A stretch of DNA of 64,000 nt from an uncultured Lachnospiraceae bacterium (GTDB lineage: Bacteria > Bacillota > Clostridia > Lachnospirales > Lachnospiraceae), in the NCBI GenBank assembly GCA_947624875.1, contig CANQMA010000002.1, forward strand, positions 1 through 64,000, given 5' to 3'. The notes beneath the pieces were generated by a model, which saw only the letters and a program-made list of their open reading frames with translations, ran no database searches and was not told the DNA's origin. The position numbers were made by a program, and so were the translations under genes. Positions 9,638 through 19,471 of this stretch are shown one piece after another (position 1 is the stretch's first letter; every line of letters starts with the position of its first letter).

Positions 9638-11524
9638 TCAATCCTCCTCTTTATTTTTTTGAGAAATAAAATATCCGGTCATAATCACATACACAGGAGT
9701 ACTTAATACGATTGGATAAACATATCGCATCATCGTATTTGCAGGTCCTGCAATCGCTGTCAGTAATAGAACAAACATCGGAGTCATCATCAGAATTTTT
9801 TTCTTATCTTTATAGCGGATCAGCGCAGCAATCATGCAAAACAGTCCCCACACGTAAAATCCGATGCTGACAAACATGCCGATTCCCGGAAAACTACGTA
9901 TAATAGTGGACATCTGCGTCATCTCTCCACGAATTGTATCAAGACTTTTAATCGTAGTCAAACCGTAGGGTTCTCCGGTAGGAGCAATTGTTGTGTAAGT
10001 AAGCCATCGCTGCGCTTCCGGATAAAAATATCCGTAGCAGTTGCTCATTGTCGCCTGAACATATAATCCCGGATATTTAATCAGATATTTCTCCCATACT
10101 TTCAAGAAGTTCGAAAATTGTTCTTTGGTATGGTCCTTTTTATAATTGATTTTTACCGGATCGGAAAGCTCCGGATTGTATATCTTAGCCAGACGGGAAT
10201 AGTTGAGCACGCCGTCAATCGCTTCAATATCTTCCTGAGAAAGTTCATCCCCATGTTCTTTTACCAGACGTGCAATCTGCTGAAATGGAATCGAATACGC
10301 TTCTGCAGGACTTCCCGGAGAAATCTTTAATGCAGGATAAACCACATAAGTGACCAGCATAAAAATTACAATAGGGGCAAACAGTGGAAGTACAAGTTGT
10401 TTCAAGTGCTTTCTGTATGCAATGATAAAAATAACTGCGGAAATGGCGACAATATAGAGCCCGTTATTCCTTAAGAACATCATCAAAAGAGCAAATAATG
10501 CAATTTCAATGAGGTTCTGTTTTTTGCTGATAAATTCTTTCGGGCTGCGCACCAGTTCAATCACAAGTAAAAGATAGAGCAGCGTCACAAAAGAGAAGTT
10601 CGTATCTTTTAATGTGGCAAAAGCAAAGTTCGCATTTAATGGAAGAAGTCCATATAATAATAGCAGTAAAACTCTTATTTTTTTGTTAATTCCTTTTTTG
10701 GCAAGAAAACGAATCGTGTAGGATAAAACCAATGCAAAAAGAACTGCCTGAACAGATACAAACAGAAATAGTCCAATGTATGCAGAACCGAGAAGATTTC
10801 CGATTTTCATAAACAGGACAGCGAGTAAGGTCTGCAGAACCGGATTATTATTATTTAGGGTCACATTCGGGTCAATTGGCGTAACGACACGAAGACTATT
10901 GGTATCGATGCCGTAAAATGTGTTTAACATATCAAAAAAGTCGTAGTTTGTAAGTCCGGGGAACGTGGCGATAAAATATGGAAGCCACATCAGAAGAATC
11001 AGTCCCGCCACAGCAAACAGGGATTTTCTGTTTGTTGTAAACCAGGAAGTAACCTTCTGGTCTTCTTTTACAAAGGAGATTTTTCGGAACAAAACAAAAA
11101 TGCCGCAAATAGCAAAATAGAATAAAACTCCGTGTCCAATAAAGGAAAGCAGAGCTTTTACAAAATTGCGTCCGCCGCCAAAAATCAAATCCCAGCTGGC
11201 AGTTGCTTTAAAAGACATGCCGAAAACCTGAAAAAAGGAAAAGATTGCAGCGAACACAACGGCGCATTTTGACATTTTCGGTTCACACTGCCAGATGATA
11301 TAAAACAGAATAGACAGCGCGGCTAAAATAATCCATGACTCGCTGGTATATCCGCCAAGCGAAATTTTAATATCCCATAACATTCTGAAAAGAATATGGG
11401 GATTATCTACCAGCATATTCTCTTCAATGACTTTATTTGTAACAGTGTTTAATGATAAATGCAATGCAATATTGGCTAGAAACGCAAAGAAAACACACAG
11501 TCCGAGTTTTTTCCGATTAATCAT
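9638..11524 (-). CDS. Large polytopic membrane protein, DUF6020-like
   Basis: 628 aa with many TM helices; WLPYFIATFPGLTNYDFFDMLN motif; in cluster with GT2/DUF2304/GtrA. Confidence 0.7.
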   Translation of the reverse strand: MINRKKLGLCVFFAFLANIALHLSLNTVTNKVIEENMLVDNPHILFRMLWDIKISLGGYTSESWIILAALSILFYIIWQCEPKMSKCAVVFAAIFSFFQVFGMSFKATASWDLIFGGGRNFVKALLSFIGHGVLFYFAICGIFVLFRKISFVKEDQKVTSWFTTNRKSLFAVAGLILLMWLPYFIATFPGLTNYDFFDMLNTFYGIDTNSLRVVTPIDPNVTLNNNNPVLQTLLAVLFMKIGNLLGSAYIGLFLFVSVQAVLFALVLSYTIRFLAKKGINKKIRVLLLLLYGLLPLNANFAFATLKDTNFSFVTLLYLLLVIELVRSPKEFISKKQNLIEIALFALLMMFLRNNGLYIVAISAVIFIIAYRKHLKQLVLPLFAPIVIFMLVTYVVYPALKISPGSPAEAYSIPFQQIARLVKEHGDELSQEDIEAIDGVLNYSRLAKIYNPELSDPVKINYKKDHTKEQFSNFLKVWEKYLIKYPGLYVQATMSNCYGYFYPEAQRWLTYTTIAPTGEPYGLTTIKSLDTIRGEMTQMSTIIRSFPGIGMFVSIGFYVWGLFCMIAALIRYKDKKKILMMTPMFVLLLTAIAGPANTMMRYVYPIVLSTPVYVIMTGYFISQKNKEED

Positions 11525-11637
11525 TTAAAACCTCCCAAACAATGGATCTATTACCATCTCTCAACAAAATTCAATAATCATTTTACCTACTATATTAATA
11601 TAACACAACTTTCTTTTTTTAAAAATCCACATTTTCG

Positions 11638-12102
11638 TCAGTTATTTTCCTGGGAGTCTTTCTTTTTAAAAATCAGTAATTTACTGAAAATATAATTTAA
11701 AATCACGACGATAATACTTACCAAAATTTTGCTCAGCATTCCCTCGATACCAAAAATCGTCTGATGAAGCCCCAGTTTGACCAGGAGAGGAACGCCGAAT
11801 ATTTCCAGCAGTCCTGTCAGAAATCTTGCGGAAACAAAGAGAAAAGCTTCTCTTAAAACATATTTGAATTTCCAGCTGTAACTTTGGAATACCCATATTT
11901 TATTGGTGATATATGCGAAAATAACTGCAATCGTCCATGAAATAATATTTGAGACAAGCACTTTTGTGTCAGCATTTGTGATTGGAAGCGTAGAAACCGT
12001 AATCGCATAAGATGCCCAGTTTACAACCGTAGTGGCGCCTCCCATAATAAGATACATAATGATTTCTTTATATTTCGAAAATAATGATTTAATGTGGTTC
12101 AT
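11638..12102 (-). CDS. GtrA family protein
   Basis: YLIMGGATTVVNWASYAI..., NIISWTIAVIFAYITNKIWVF; start ATG 12102 preceded by AGGAGG. Confidence 0.88.
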   Translation of the reverse strand: MNHIKSLFSKYKEIIMYLIMGGATTVVNWASYAITVSTLPITNADTKVLVSNIISWTIAVIFAYITNKIWVFQSYSWKFKYVLREAFLFVSARFLTGLLEIFGVPLLVKLGLHQTIFGIEGMLSKILVSIIVVILNYIFSKLLIFKKKDSQENN

Positions 12103-12392
12103 AGTAATTTTAATCCTCCTAAAATCGTGCAAAATGCATGTTAATTATATTACATAATAAAAAAAAAACAAGGTCTGCGAAGATTCTGTCAAAATAAAAA
12201 TGTGGATTTATCAAAAGGAATACAAAGAGGATCATAAGGAACAGTGTGCCAACGCACCGAATTTAATATGCACGGAACAATGAAATTTTTGATATTACTG
12301 TACACAAGACGCAAAAAAGGGTATAATAAAAAAATCTGATAAAATTTCGTAGAAAAATATCAAATTCTTTGTGGGGAAAACTAGGAGGAAAA

Positions 12393-14954
12393 ATGCAGAA
12401 GAAAGTTAGTATTATAGTACCAATATATAAAGTTGAGAAGTGGCTTGACAGATGTCTGGATTCTTTGGTTCATCAGACATTAGAAGAGATTGAAATTATT
12501 GCAGTAAACGATGGAAGCCCTGACAACAGTCAGGCAATCATTGACCGGTATGTTGAACAATATCCGGATAAAGTGTATGGATATATTAAGGAAAATGGGG
12601 GATTGTCGGATGCCCGGAATTATGGGCTGCAGTATGCGCATGGAGAATATATTGCGTTTGTGGACAGTGATGATTATGTAGATGTCACTGCCTATGAAAA
12701 ACTCTATAATAAAGCAAAAGAAGAAGATTCTGAGATTGTAGTCTGCGGCTATTTCAAAGTGAATGATGCGGACAATACGATGAAAAGCGCCCAGAAAGGA
12801 AATCTTGCATATTACAATGCGTCAGCAAAGGAAAATAAAGACCTGATTGAAATTAATGCGCCATATGCATGGAATAAACTGGTGAAAAAGGAATTGTTCG
12901 ACCGAACCGGAATTCTTTTTCCAAAGGGATATATTTATGAGGATATCTGCACAATGTATCCGCTGCTTGCATGCGCAAAAAAAGTATCAAAGGTAGACGA
13001 AGAATTAATTTATTATATTATTGAACGCGAAGACTCTATCACGGCAACGTTTAATAAATCGAAAGCGCTCATTGTAAAAAGCCTGGAACTGTTAAATCAA
13101 AGATTTATCAATCTGGGGCTTTTTGATGAATTTAGAGATCAGATTGTGGTAATCAATCTGCGTCATATTTATTTTAGACTGACAGAGTTTCACAGGTATA
13201 AGGACCGGAAACATCAGATACAATTAATTAACAATTCATTCCGACTGCTGAATAAGTATTTTCCTGACTGGAGAGTGAATTCAGGAAATTATATTTATTT
13301 TAGGCTGCGGAAAGACCGAAATATCAAGCGGTGGTTTTATAAGAGAAGATTATACTGGATTATGGTAGCGCTCATGCCGCTGAATTGGATTATTGCATAT
13401 AGAGAAAATGATTATAACAAAACGCATCCGTTTAGTGATATGAAAAGAAAATATGTAAGTTATTGTGAGACAAAAAAGGTTGCACCAAAACGGGTGCTGA
13501 TAGAATCTTTTCATGGAAAAAACATTTCGGATTCTCCATATTATATCATGAAAGAACTGGTGAAACGGGGAGGATATCAGATTTACGTTACTTCTACAAA
13601 AAATGCGTGGAAGGAAAATAAAGAGTTTATCCGCCGCAATCATTATCCTGTGAAGTTAGTACAATTGGGGACAGCGAAGTATTATAAAATTCTCGCCACG
13701 GCAAAATATCTTGTGAATAATGTTTCATTTCCAATCTGCCAGGTGACGAGAAAAGAGCAGATTTATCTGAATACATGGCATGGCACGCCGTTAAAGACAC
13801 TTGGAAAAAATATGCGCAAGGGAATTGAGTCCATGTTTAATATTCAGCATAATTTTCTGCAGAGCACGTATCTTTTGTTCCCAAATGAGTTTACAAAAGA
13901 CTGTATGATGGAAGATTATAATCTGGACAAGCTGTATACCAGGACAACGATTGTTTCCGGCTATCCAAGAAATTCGATTTTCAGTGATCCGGAGGCGGGC
14001 AGAAAAGTGAAAGAACAGCTGGGGCTTACCGGAAAGACGGTCTATATCTATATGCCGACATGGCGTGGGAAGAACAGTTATGGGAAAATGGGAATCGAAC
14101 AGGTTGACGAGATATTGAGCGCATTGGATCAGGAGCTTGATCAGGATCATCTGCTCTTTGTAAATTTACATCCAAACATTGGATCTGAAATAGATTACAA
14201 TCAATATCAATACATTCAACCGTTCCCGAAACAAGTGCCGAATTACGAGTTTGTAAATTGTTCGGATGCGCTGATTACGGATTATTCCAGTATCTTTTTT
14301 GATTATTCCATTACCAGAAAACCAATTGTTCTGTTTATGTATGATTTTGACGAATACATGGAAGAACGGGGAATGTATCTCGACATAGAACAACTGCCAT
14401 TTAAAAAGATATACAGTATCGAGGATATGTGCAGGGTAGTTAGAAATCATGAAATAAGCGGTTACACATATGACAATGCGACGGATTATTTCAATCAGTT
14501 TTTAAAATACGATTCTTTGGATGCAACGGAAAAACTTGTCGATTTTGTTTTTGAACAAAAGGATCGGGGTCTGCTGGTACAAAGTTATGCGTCAAACAAG
14601 GAAAAGGCGTGGAAAGTATGCATTCAGAAAGGCAGAATTGACAACAAAGAAAAGTATGACGAATTCATTTATTCCAATGATTTAGAAAATACGATTTTTG
14701 TGATAAGAAACACGCATTTCCACGCTTTGATGAATAAGTGGTTCTATGAGGAATATAACCAGAAAGTGACTTATATTATTTTCAAATATAATAGACTCAT
14801 AAATAGTAAAGATGAAAAAATATTTAAGTCTGAAAAAGAAAGTCTCAGCAGTGAAAGAGAAAAAATAAAACAAAAGGCCCGAAACAGAGCGTTTGAGCGT
14901 TCTCTGCCGGGAATCAACATCAGCAATAGAAAGAAGATTAAGCGGATTATTTAA
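12393..14954 (+). CDS. Bifunctional GT2 glycosyltransferase / CDP-glycerol glycerophosphotransferase (TagF-like)
   Basis: VSIIVPIYKVEKWLDRCLDSL...AFVDSDDYVD (GT2) followed by YLNTWHGTPLKTLG, YMPTWRGKNSYG, ALITDYSSIFFDYSITRKPIVLFMYD (glycerophosphotransferase); ATG 12393 preceded by aggagg. Confidence 0.92.
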   Translation: MQKKVSIIVPIYKVEKWLDRCLDSLVHQTLEEIEIIAVNDGSPDNSQAIIDRYVEQYPDKVYGYIKENGGLSDARNYGLQYAHGEYIAFVDSDDYVDVTAYEKLYNKAKEEDSEIVVCGYFKVNDADNTMKSAQKGNLAYYNASAKENKDLIEINAPYAWNKLVKKELFDRTGILFPKGYIYEDICTMYPLLACAKKVSKVDEELIYYIIEREDSITATFNKSKALIVKSLELLNQRFINLGLFDEFRDQIVVINLRHIYFRLTEFHRYKDRKHQIQLINNSFRLLNKYFPDWRVNSGNYIYFRLRKDRNIKRWFYKRRLYWIMVALMPLNWIIAYRENDYNKTHPFSDMKRKYVSYCETKKVAPKRVLIESFHGKNISDSPYYIMKELVKRGGYQIYVTSTKNAWKENKEFIRRNHYPVKLVQLGTAKYYKILATAKYLVNNVSFPICQVTRKEQIYLNTWHGTPLKTLGKNMRKGIESMFNIQHNFLQSTYLLFPNEFTKDCMMEDYNLDKLYTRTTIVSGYPRNSIFSDPEAGRKVKEQLGLTGKTVYIYMPTWRGKNSYGKMGIEQVDEILSALDQELDQDHLLFVNLHPNIGSEIDYNQYQYIQPFPKQVPNYEFVNCSDALITDYSSIFFDYSITRKPIVLFMYDFDEYMEERGMYLDIEQLPFKKIYSIEDMCRVVRNHEISGYTYDNATDYFNQFLKYDSLDATEKLVDFVFEQKDRGLLVQSYASNKEKAWKVCIQKGRIDNKEKYDEFIYSNDLENTIFVIRNTHFHALMNKWFYEEYNQKVTYIIFKYNRLINSKDEKIFKSEKESLSSEREKIKQKARNRAFERSLPGINISNRKKIKRII

Positions 14955-14999
14955 CCCGTGATTATAAAGGCATGGGAGAAAAATTATAGGAGAAAAGCC

Positions 15000-16097
15000 A
15001 TGGCAAAGAATGGAGTTCCCGTAGAAACTACGGAAGAAAAATATGAACGGGCAAGAAGGTTAGAATCTTCTACCGAATGTCTGCTGCGGGATAAGGAACG
15101 GGCAGATATTTATAAGAAGGTGTCAAAAATCTATGAGGAACTTGGTTCCTATGAAGATGCAAAAGAGCGCAGGGAAGCCTGCGCAGCAAAAGCGTCTGAA
15201 TATCGAAAAAAATATCAGAGACAGGAAGAAGAGAAAAAGGCGTTAGAGCAGAAAAACAAAGAGCAGGAAGAACATTCAGGCGGCAGGAAAGCCGGGAAGG
15301 CAGTATTGGTACTGATTGCGCTGGTACTGATTGCAGCGGCAGGATTTGCCGTATTCTTAAAGACAAAGCCGGGACGCTACGCCAGAGCTGACTTTTACGA
15401 AAAGCATGAAAACTATAAAAAATCCTATCAGATGTTTCAAAATCTAAAAGGGTATCGGGATAGCGCAGACCGGAGCAAAGAATGTTATTACGAATATGCA
15501 GGTCAATGCGCAGAGCAGAAAGATCTGACCACCGCAAAAAATGTGTATCGACAACTGCAGGATTATAAAGAGAGCGAAGAGCGACTGACAGAAGTCGAGA
15601 TAGAAAATATCCGGGAAAAAGATATTGGCGATGAAGTCTTATATGGGGAGTGCCGGTGGCTCATTCTCGAAAAAGAGAAAGACCGCGTATTCCTTTTGAA
15701 ATCAGTACCGGTCAATGGAGTCGCCTACAATGAGCATGTTGGGAAAGAAACGACGACATGGGAAAATTCGAGTCTTCGCGAATATCTCAACAGCGCATTT
15801 ATCGACGAGACTTTTAACACGCCGGCACAGAGCCGTATTGAAACGACAGCAATACAGACCGCAGACAAACAAAAGGTAATCACAACGAAAGACCGGCTGT
15901 TTCTGTTAAACGCCGGGCAGGCAGAGCAGTATCAGGACATTCACCAAAATTATCTGAGAGACTGGTGGGTAATTGATGCCGGAGCCCATAAAAACACGGC
16001 GCAGTTTGTATCTTACGGAGTCCTGATGCCATATGGATATGATGTGACCGATACGAATATTAACATCCGTCCGGCGATGTGGATTTCCATAAAATAA
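15000..16097 (+). CDS. TPR-like membrane protein with DUF6273-like C-terminal domain
   Basis: Repeats of type YEELGSYEDAKERRE / QMFQNLKGYRDSADRSKEC / YRQLQDYKESEERL; one TM; WLILEKEKDRVFLLKSVPVNGVAYNEH..TTWENSSLREYLNSAFIDETF; RBS aggag before ATG 15000. Confidence 0.7.
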   Translation: MAKNGVPVETTEEKYERARRLESSTECLLRDKERADIYKKVSKIYEELGSYEDAKERREACAAKASEYRKKYQRQEEEKKALEQKNKEQEEHSGGRKAGKAVLVLIALVLIAAAGFAVFLKTKPGRYARADFYEKHENYKKSYQMFQNLKGYRDSADRSKECYYEYAGQCAEQKDLTTAKNVYRQLQDYKESEERLTEVEIENIREKDIGDEVLYGECRWLILEKEKDRVFLLKSVPVNGVAYNEHVGKETTTWENSSLREYLNSAFIDETFNTPAQSRIETTAIQTADKQKVITTKDRLFLLNAGQAEQYQDIHQNYLRDWWVIDAGAHKNTAQFVSYGVLMPYGYDVTDTNINIRPAMWISIK

Positions 16098-16113
16098 GAA
16101 TCACAAGCAAATA

Positions 16114-16147
16114 AAAAGACCATCTGCAGTATTGCAGATGGTCTTTT
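16114..16147. terminator. Bidirectional intrinsic terminator
   Basis: aaaagaccatctgcagtattgcagatggtctttt perfect inverted repeat between convergent genes. Confidence 0.85.
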
Positions 16148-16179
16148 ATTTGTGGTTTGAAATTATTTTTCAGGCGTAC

Positions 16180-16863
16180 TTACTGCACGTCACTGTAATA
16201 TGCTAAAACATCATATCCGCCGCGCATATTATCTTGAAGATAAAGTGTCAGCATACAGTCTTTTGTGCGCCAGAATGTGGACTTGTTTCCATTGCTGTAT
16301 TCCCGTACATGACTTGGTTCCCCATAAGCGGCTTTATTTTTTTCGACAATGGAATCATAACTGTCTCCAAGTGTTCCAAAGTTAATGCGGATTTCAGCAA
16401 GTTTGTCGTTTTTAAATTCGTAAGTAAGGTTCGCGTGCGGGTCTGACAGGATTACCTGCGCGCCAAAAAATTCCGGCGCTTTCTTGGCAGTATCCACAAA
16501 CGAGTAGGATACAAAGGAAATTCCGGAACCGTCAGAGGCATCCCCGGAGTCGCTTCCGTCATTGGTATCCTTCATTTTCTTTTCCATATTCATTACTTTT
16601 GATTTTTTCATTCCCAAGCGTAATTTCCGTACAGCCGCAATATCCGCATCAATGGTCGCGGTATAGTCGCCGGACTGCGAAACAACAGAAATCTGTGGAG
16701 CATTAGTATTTGAATTCGTCACGGGAGTTTCGTCCGTCCCTTTTAATTTCATTAACAAAATAATAGCAAAAACACAGATAACTGTGGTGATAATAGCAAT
16801 GATAAGATACTGTTTATTTTTATCCGTTGGATTCGTTTTGTTCTTTTGCTGCTCATTATTCAT
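16180..16863 (-). CDS. Hypothetical membrane-anchored protein
   Basis: 227 aa, N-terminal TM (YLIIAIITTVICVFAIILLM), extracytoplasmic domain; good RBS (gaggccgc region). Confidence 0.65.
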   Translation of the reverse strand: MNNEQQKNKTNPTDKNKQYLIIAIITTVICVFAIILLMKLKGTDETPVTNSNTNAPQISVVSQSGDYTATIDADIAAVRKLRLGMKKSKVMNMEKKMKDTNDGSDSGDASDGSGISFVSYSFVDTAKKAPEFFGAQVILSDPHANLTYEFKNDKLAEIRINFGTLGDSYDSIVEKNKAAYGEPSHVREYSNGNKSTFWRTKDCMLTLYLQDNMRGGYDVLAYYSDVQ

Positions 16864-16946
16864 GATACGCGGCCTCCTCTAAAAATATCTTTCTCAATCT
16901 TAACATAAACATGAAATAAATAAAAGAAAAATATCCGAAAAGGATA

Positions 16947-16974
16947 TTGAATCTTATAGAATATCTGATATAAT
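16947..16974 (+). promoter_or_regulatory. Sigma-A-like promoter for ATP-grasp gene leader
   Basis: TTGAAT (16947-16952), 16-nt spacer, TATAAT (16969-16974). Confidence 0.65.
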
Positions 16975-16989
16975 GAAATTGTAGTACCA

Positions 16990-17082
16990 AATACTTGAGT
17001 GAGTCACTCCTATGACTCGCAGGTATACTAACATATTTTTCAGTCCGGAACGGTTAAGACAAGGGGGTCCTAACCGTTCTTT
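16990..17082 (+). ncRNA. Candidate structured 5' leader RNA (class not identified)
   Basis: Two stable stems: ATACTTG..GAGTCA-CTCCTA-TGACTC..CAGGTAT and GAACGGTTA-loop-TAACCGTTC between a strong promoter and the start codon. Confidence 0.45.
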
Positions 17083-17117
17083 ACGTTACGAGGATCTTGA
17101 TAGAAAGGGCAAAGAGA

Positions 17118-17999
17118 ATGAAAACAGCGTGGCTGATTGTCAATGGATACATGAGTAGTCAAAAATTTGATGAAATTTATATGTGGCTTATAAGGGCGGC
17201 AAAAAAGAAAGGCATTGCTTTAAAGAAATTGCCCAATGACCAATTAGCTTCAATTTTTCCTCTTGGCGGCGGCAGGACTTTCCGGGAAGAAAAACCGGAT
17301 TTTGTGTTGTTCTGGGATAAAGATGTGAAACTGGCAAGGATTCTTGAAGCGGAGGGGTTTGCAGTATTCAACTGCGCAGATGCAATCGAAGTGTGCGATG
17401 ACAAAGCGTTGACCTATCTCCGCCTCAAAAATACATCCATAAAAATGCCAAAAACTTTTGCTGCGCCAATGACTTTTGAAAAGTCTTATCAGGATTTTAA
17501 TTTTTTGCTGAAAGTGCAGGAAACTTTGGGTTATCCGATGATTTTAAAAGAAAACAAAGGATCGTTTGGGGAACAGGTCTATTTGGTAAACAATTACCGG
17601 GAGGCAGTACAAAAAATCAAGGAAATCGGGCATCATGAATTTGTGATGCAGGAATTTATAGAACACTCCAGGGGACGGGATGTCCGGATTCATGTGGTGG
17701 GAGATCAAATCGTCACGGCAATGAAAAGGACGAACTTAAAGGATTTCAGAGCCAATATTACGAATGGCGGGACCATGGAACCATGGGAGCCCACGAAAGA
17801 ACAGCAGCAGATGGCAATCGAGGTCTGCCGGAAACTGCGGCTGGATTTTGCCGGGGTCGATCTTCTCTTTGGAAATGATGAAGAACCATTGCTTTGTGAG
17901 GTAAATTCAAACGCTCATTTTAAAAATATTTATGACTGTACCGGAGTGAATGTTGCAGACGCCATTATCGGGCATCTCATGAAGAAAACAGGGCGCTGA
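17118..17999 (+). CDS. ATP-grasp family protein (RimK-like)
   Basis: GYPMILKENKGSFGEQVYLVNN, FVMQEFIEHSRGRDVRIHVVGDQIVTAMKR, LDFAGVDLLF..PLLCEVNSNAHFKNIYDCTGVNVA. Confidence 0.85.
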   Translation: MKTAWLIVNGYMSSQKFDEIYMWLIRAAKKKGIALKKLPNDQLASIFPLGGGRTFREEKPDFVLFWDKDVKLARILEAEGFAVFNCADAIEVCDDKALTYLRLKNTSIKMPKTFAAPMTFEKSYQDFNFLLKVQETLGYPMILKENKGSFGEQVYLVNNYREAVQKIKEIGHHEFVMQEFIEHSRGRDVRIHVVGDQIVTAMKRTNLKDFRANITNGGTMEPWEPTKEQQQMAIEVCRKLRLDFAGVDLLFGNDEEPLLCEVNSNAHFKNIYDCTGVNVADAIIGHLMKKTGR

Positions 18000-18789
18000 C
18001 AATATAGGCGGCAAATAGTTTTGCAATATTGATGTCAGAAACCTCGTAAAGCATACGGGCGCCGACGACATCTTCAATTTCGTTGAAAACAGCCTTCCCC
18101 TCATGGAAAGTAAAATCAATTCCGGCATAATCTAAAGGAAATTGATTTAAAACGGATGATACCAGATTTTTCTCGTAATGGTTTAACGGATACAGACAGA
18201 CGGTGCCGCCAAGACTGTAATTACTTTGAAAATGGGTCTCTGATGTGCGAAGAACAGCAGAGATAATCTGATTTCCAAGAATATAAACGCGGACGTCTCT
18301 GCCTAAATCGCTGCAGCACTTTTGCACAAGATATTTTTTGCCATGCAATGCAGTTACTGCCGCTTTTTCTTCCTCCGCAGAGTCTGCCATAAACACTTCC
18401 GTACCGCCGTGTCCGTGGCGGCTTTTTAATATGATGGGATAGGGAAAACTGCCGGTCACGTAGTCCCTGCCATCGATACATTCCATCAAAGGGACGACTC
18501 CCTGAAGATGGCGGTAAGTCGCTAATTTGTCATTTGTGACTGCGGTTACAAGAGCAGTGTTAAAGACGCGCACGCCAAGAGATTCAAACAGCCGGGCAAC
18601 CGAATGAAAGCGGCTTCGATTGATTACGAAGCGTGGAAGCGGCTCTGTGATTTGAGGTTCTTTCTGAAACTGTTCATAGAGCATAAGATTTAAGCGGATA
18701 CCGTACCGCAGAAATTCTTTTCTCAACATTTCATAAAAAGAACGGTTTTTCTGAAAATCTTTTTGCGTATATATAATATATCCAAACAT
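17977..18789 (-). CDS. ATP-grasp family protein (RimK-like), convergent paralogue
   Basis: PYPIILKSRHGHGGTEVFMA, YLVQKCCSDLGRDVRVYILGNQIISAVLRTS, LDYAGIDFTFHEGKAVFNEIEDVVGARMLYEVSDINIA. Confidence 0.8.
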   Translation of the reverse strand: MFGYIIYTQKDFQKNRSFYEMLRKEFLRYGIRLNLMLYEQFQKEPQITEPLPRFVINRSRFHSVARLFESLGVRVFNTALVTAVTNDKLATYRHLQGVVPLMECIDGRDYVTGSFPYPIILKSRHGHGGTEVFMADSAEEEKAAVTALHGKKYLVQKCCSDLGRDVRVYILGNQIISAVLRTSETHFQSNYSLGGTVCLYPLNHYEKNLVSSVLNQFPLDYAGIDFTFHEGKAVFNEIEDVVGARMLYEVSDINIAKLFAAYIVSALFSS

Positions 18790-18895
18790 TCAATTAATTT
18801 CCCTGTTTTTTCTTTATGATAACACAAAACCCCAAACTTGTGGTAAAATAGCGGGGAAAAGCAGCGGCGGTGCCCGCGCCGGGAGAGAGAATCAT

Positions 18896-19471
18896 ATGAA
18901 TTTTGCAAAGAGATTATTTGGTCATTTTATGACCATTACAAAACATCGACATCTTGTCATTCGTCATTGCGCCAAAGCGGGGATTTTATGGCAGGGTCTG
19001 CGCCATGACCTATCAAAATATTCCCCCACGGAATTTATTCCGGGAGTCCGCTATTATACAGGATACCGCAGCCCGAATGAGGGAGAGCGGGAAGCCTATG
19101 GATATTCCTTTGCATGGATGCACCACAAAGGAAGAAATAAACATCATTACGAATATTGGAATGATTATAATTTGGAAACAAAACGGAATGAGCCGGTTGA
19201 AATGCCCTACCGGTATTTGGCGGAAATGTTTTGCGACCGGGTAGCGGCAAGCAAAATATATAACGGAAAGAAATATACGGATGCGTCTGCGATGGAGTAT
19301 TACCAGAAAAGAACGCCGCATCGGAGTATTCATGCAAATACGAAGAACGAATTGGAAAAACTGCTTCAAATGCTGATTGATTGCGGGGAAGCGCAGACTT
19401 TCCAATATATCAGAAAGCAGGTCAAAGCAGCGGGAGCGAAAGAAAAAGCATGGAGAGCAGTGAGAAAATGA
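18896..19471 (+). CDS. DUF5662 family protein
   Basis: HFMTITKHRHLVIRHCAKAGILWQGLRHDLSKYSPTEF...HHKGRNKHHYEYWNDY. Confidence 0.8.
   Translation: MNFAKRLFGHFMTITKHRHLVIRHCAKAGILWQGLRHDLSKYSPTEFIPGVRYYTGYRSPNEGEREAYGYSFAWMHHKGRNKHHYEYWNDYNLETKRNEPVEMPYRYLAEMFCDRVAASKIYNGKKYTDASAMEYYQKRTPHRSIHANTKNELEKLLQMLIDCGEAQTFQYIRKQVKAAGAKEKAWRAVRK

Noticed and set aside
12160-12172. Poly-A tract upstream of gtrA/GT2 fusion as a phase-variable promoter spacer
   Set aside because: Lies in an intergenic AT-rich region and is not positioned between recognisable -35/-10 elements; no support beyond base composition.
18221-18481. Small antisense/alternate-frame ORFs across ATP-grasp and DUF5662 genes (18221..18481, 18954..19244, 19013..19483, 19035..19337)
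   Set aside because: Alternate-frame readings of well-supported genes; no independent start signals or domain signatures.
18850-18890. GC-rich small hairpin (cggcggtgcccgcgccg) upstream of the DUF5662 gene
   Set aside because: Short stem without T tract or neighbouring conserved elements; not enough to call a regulatory RNA.
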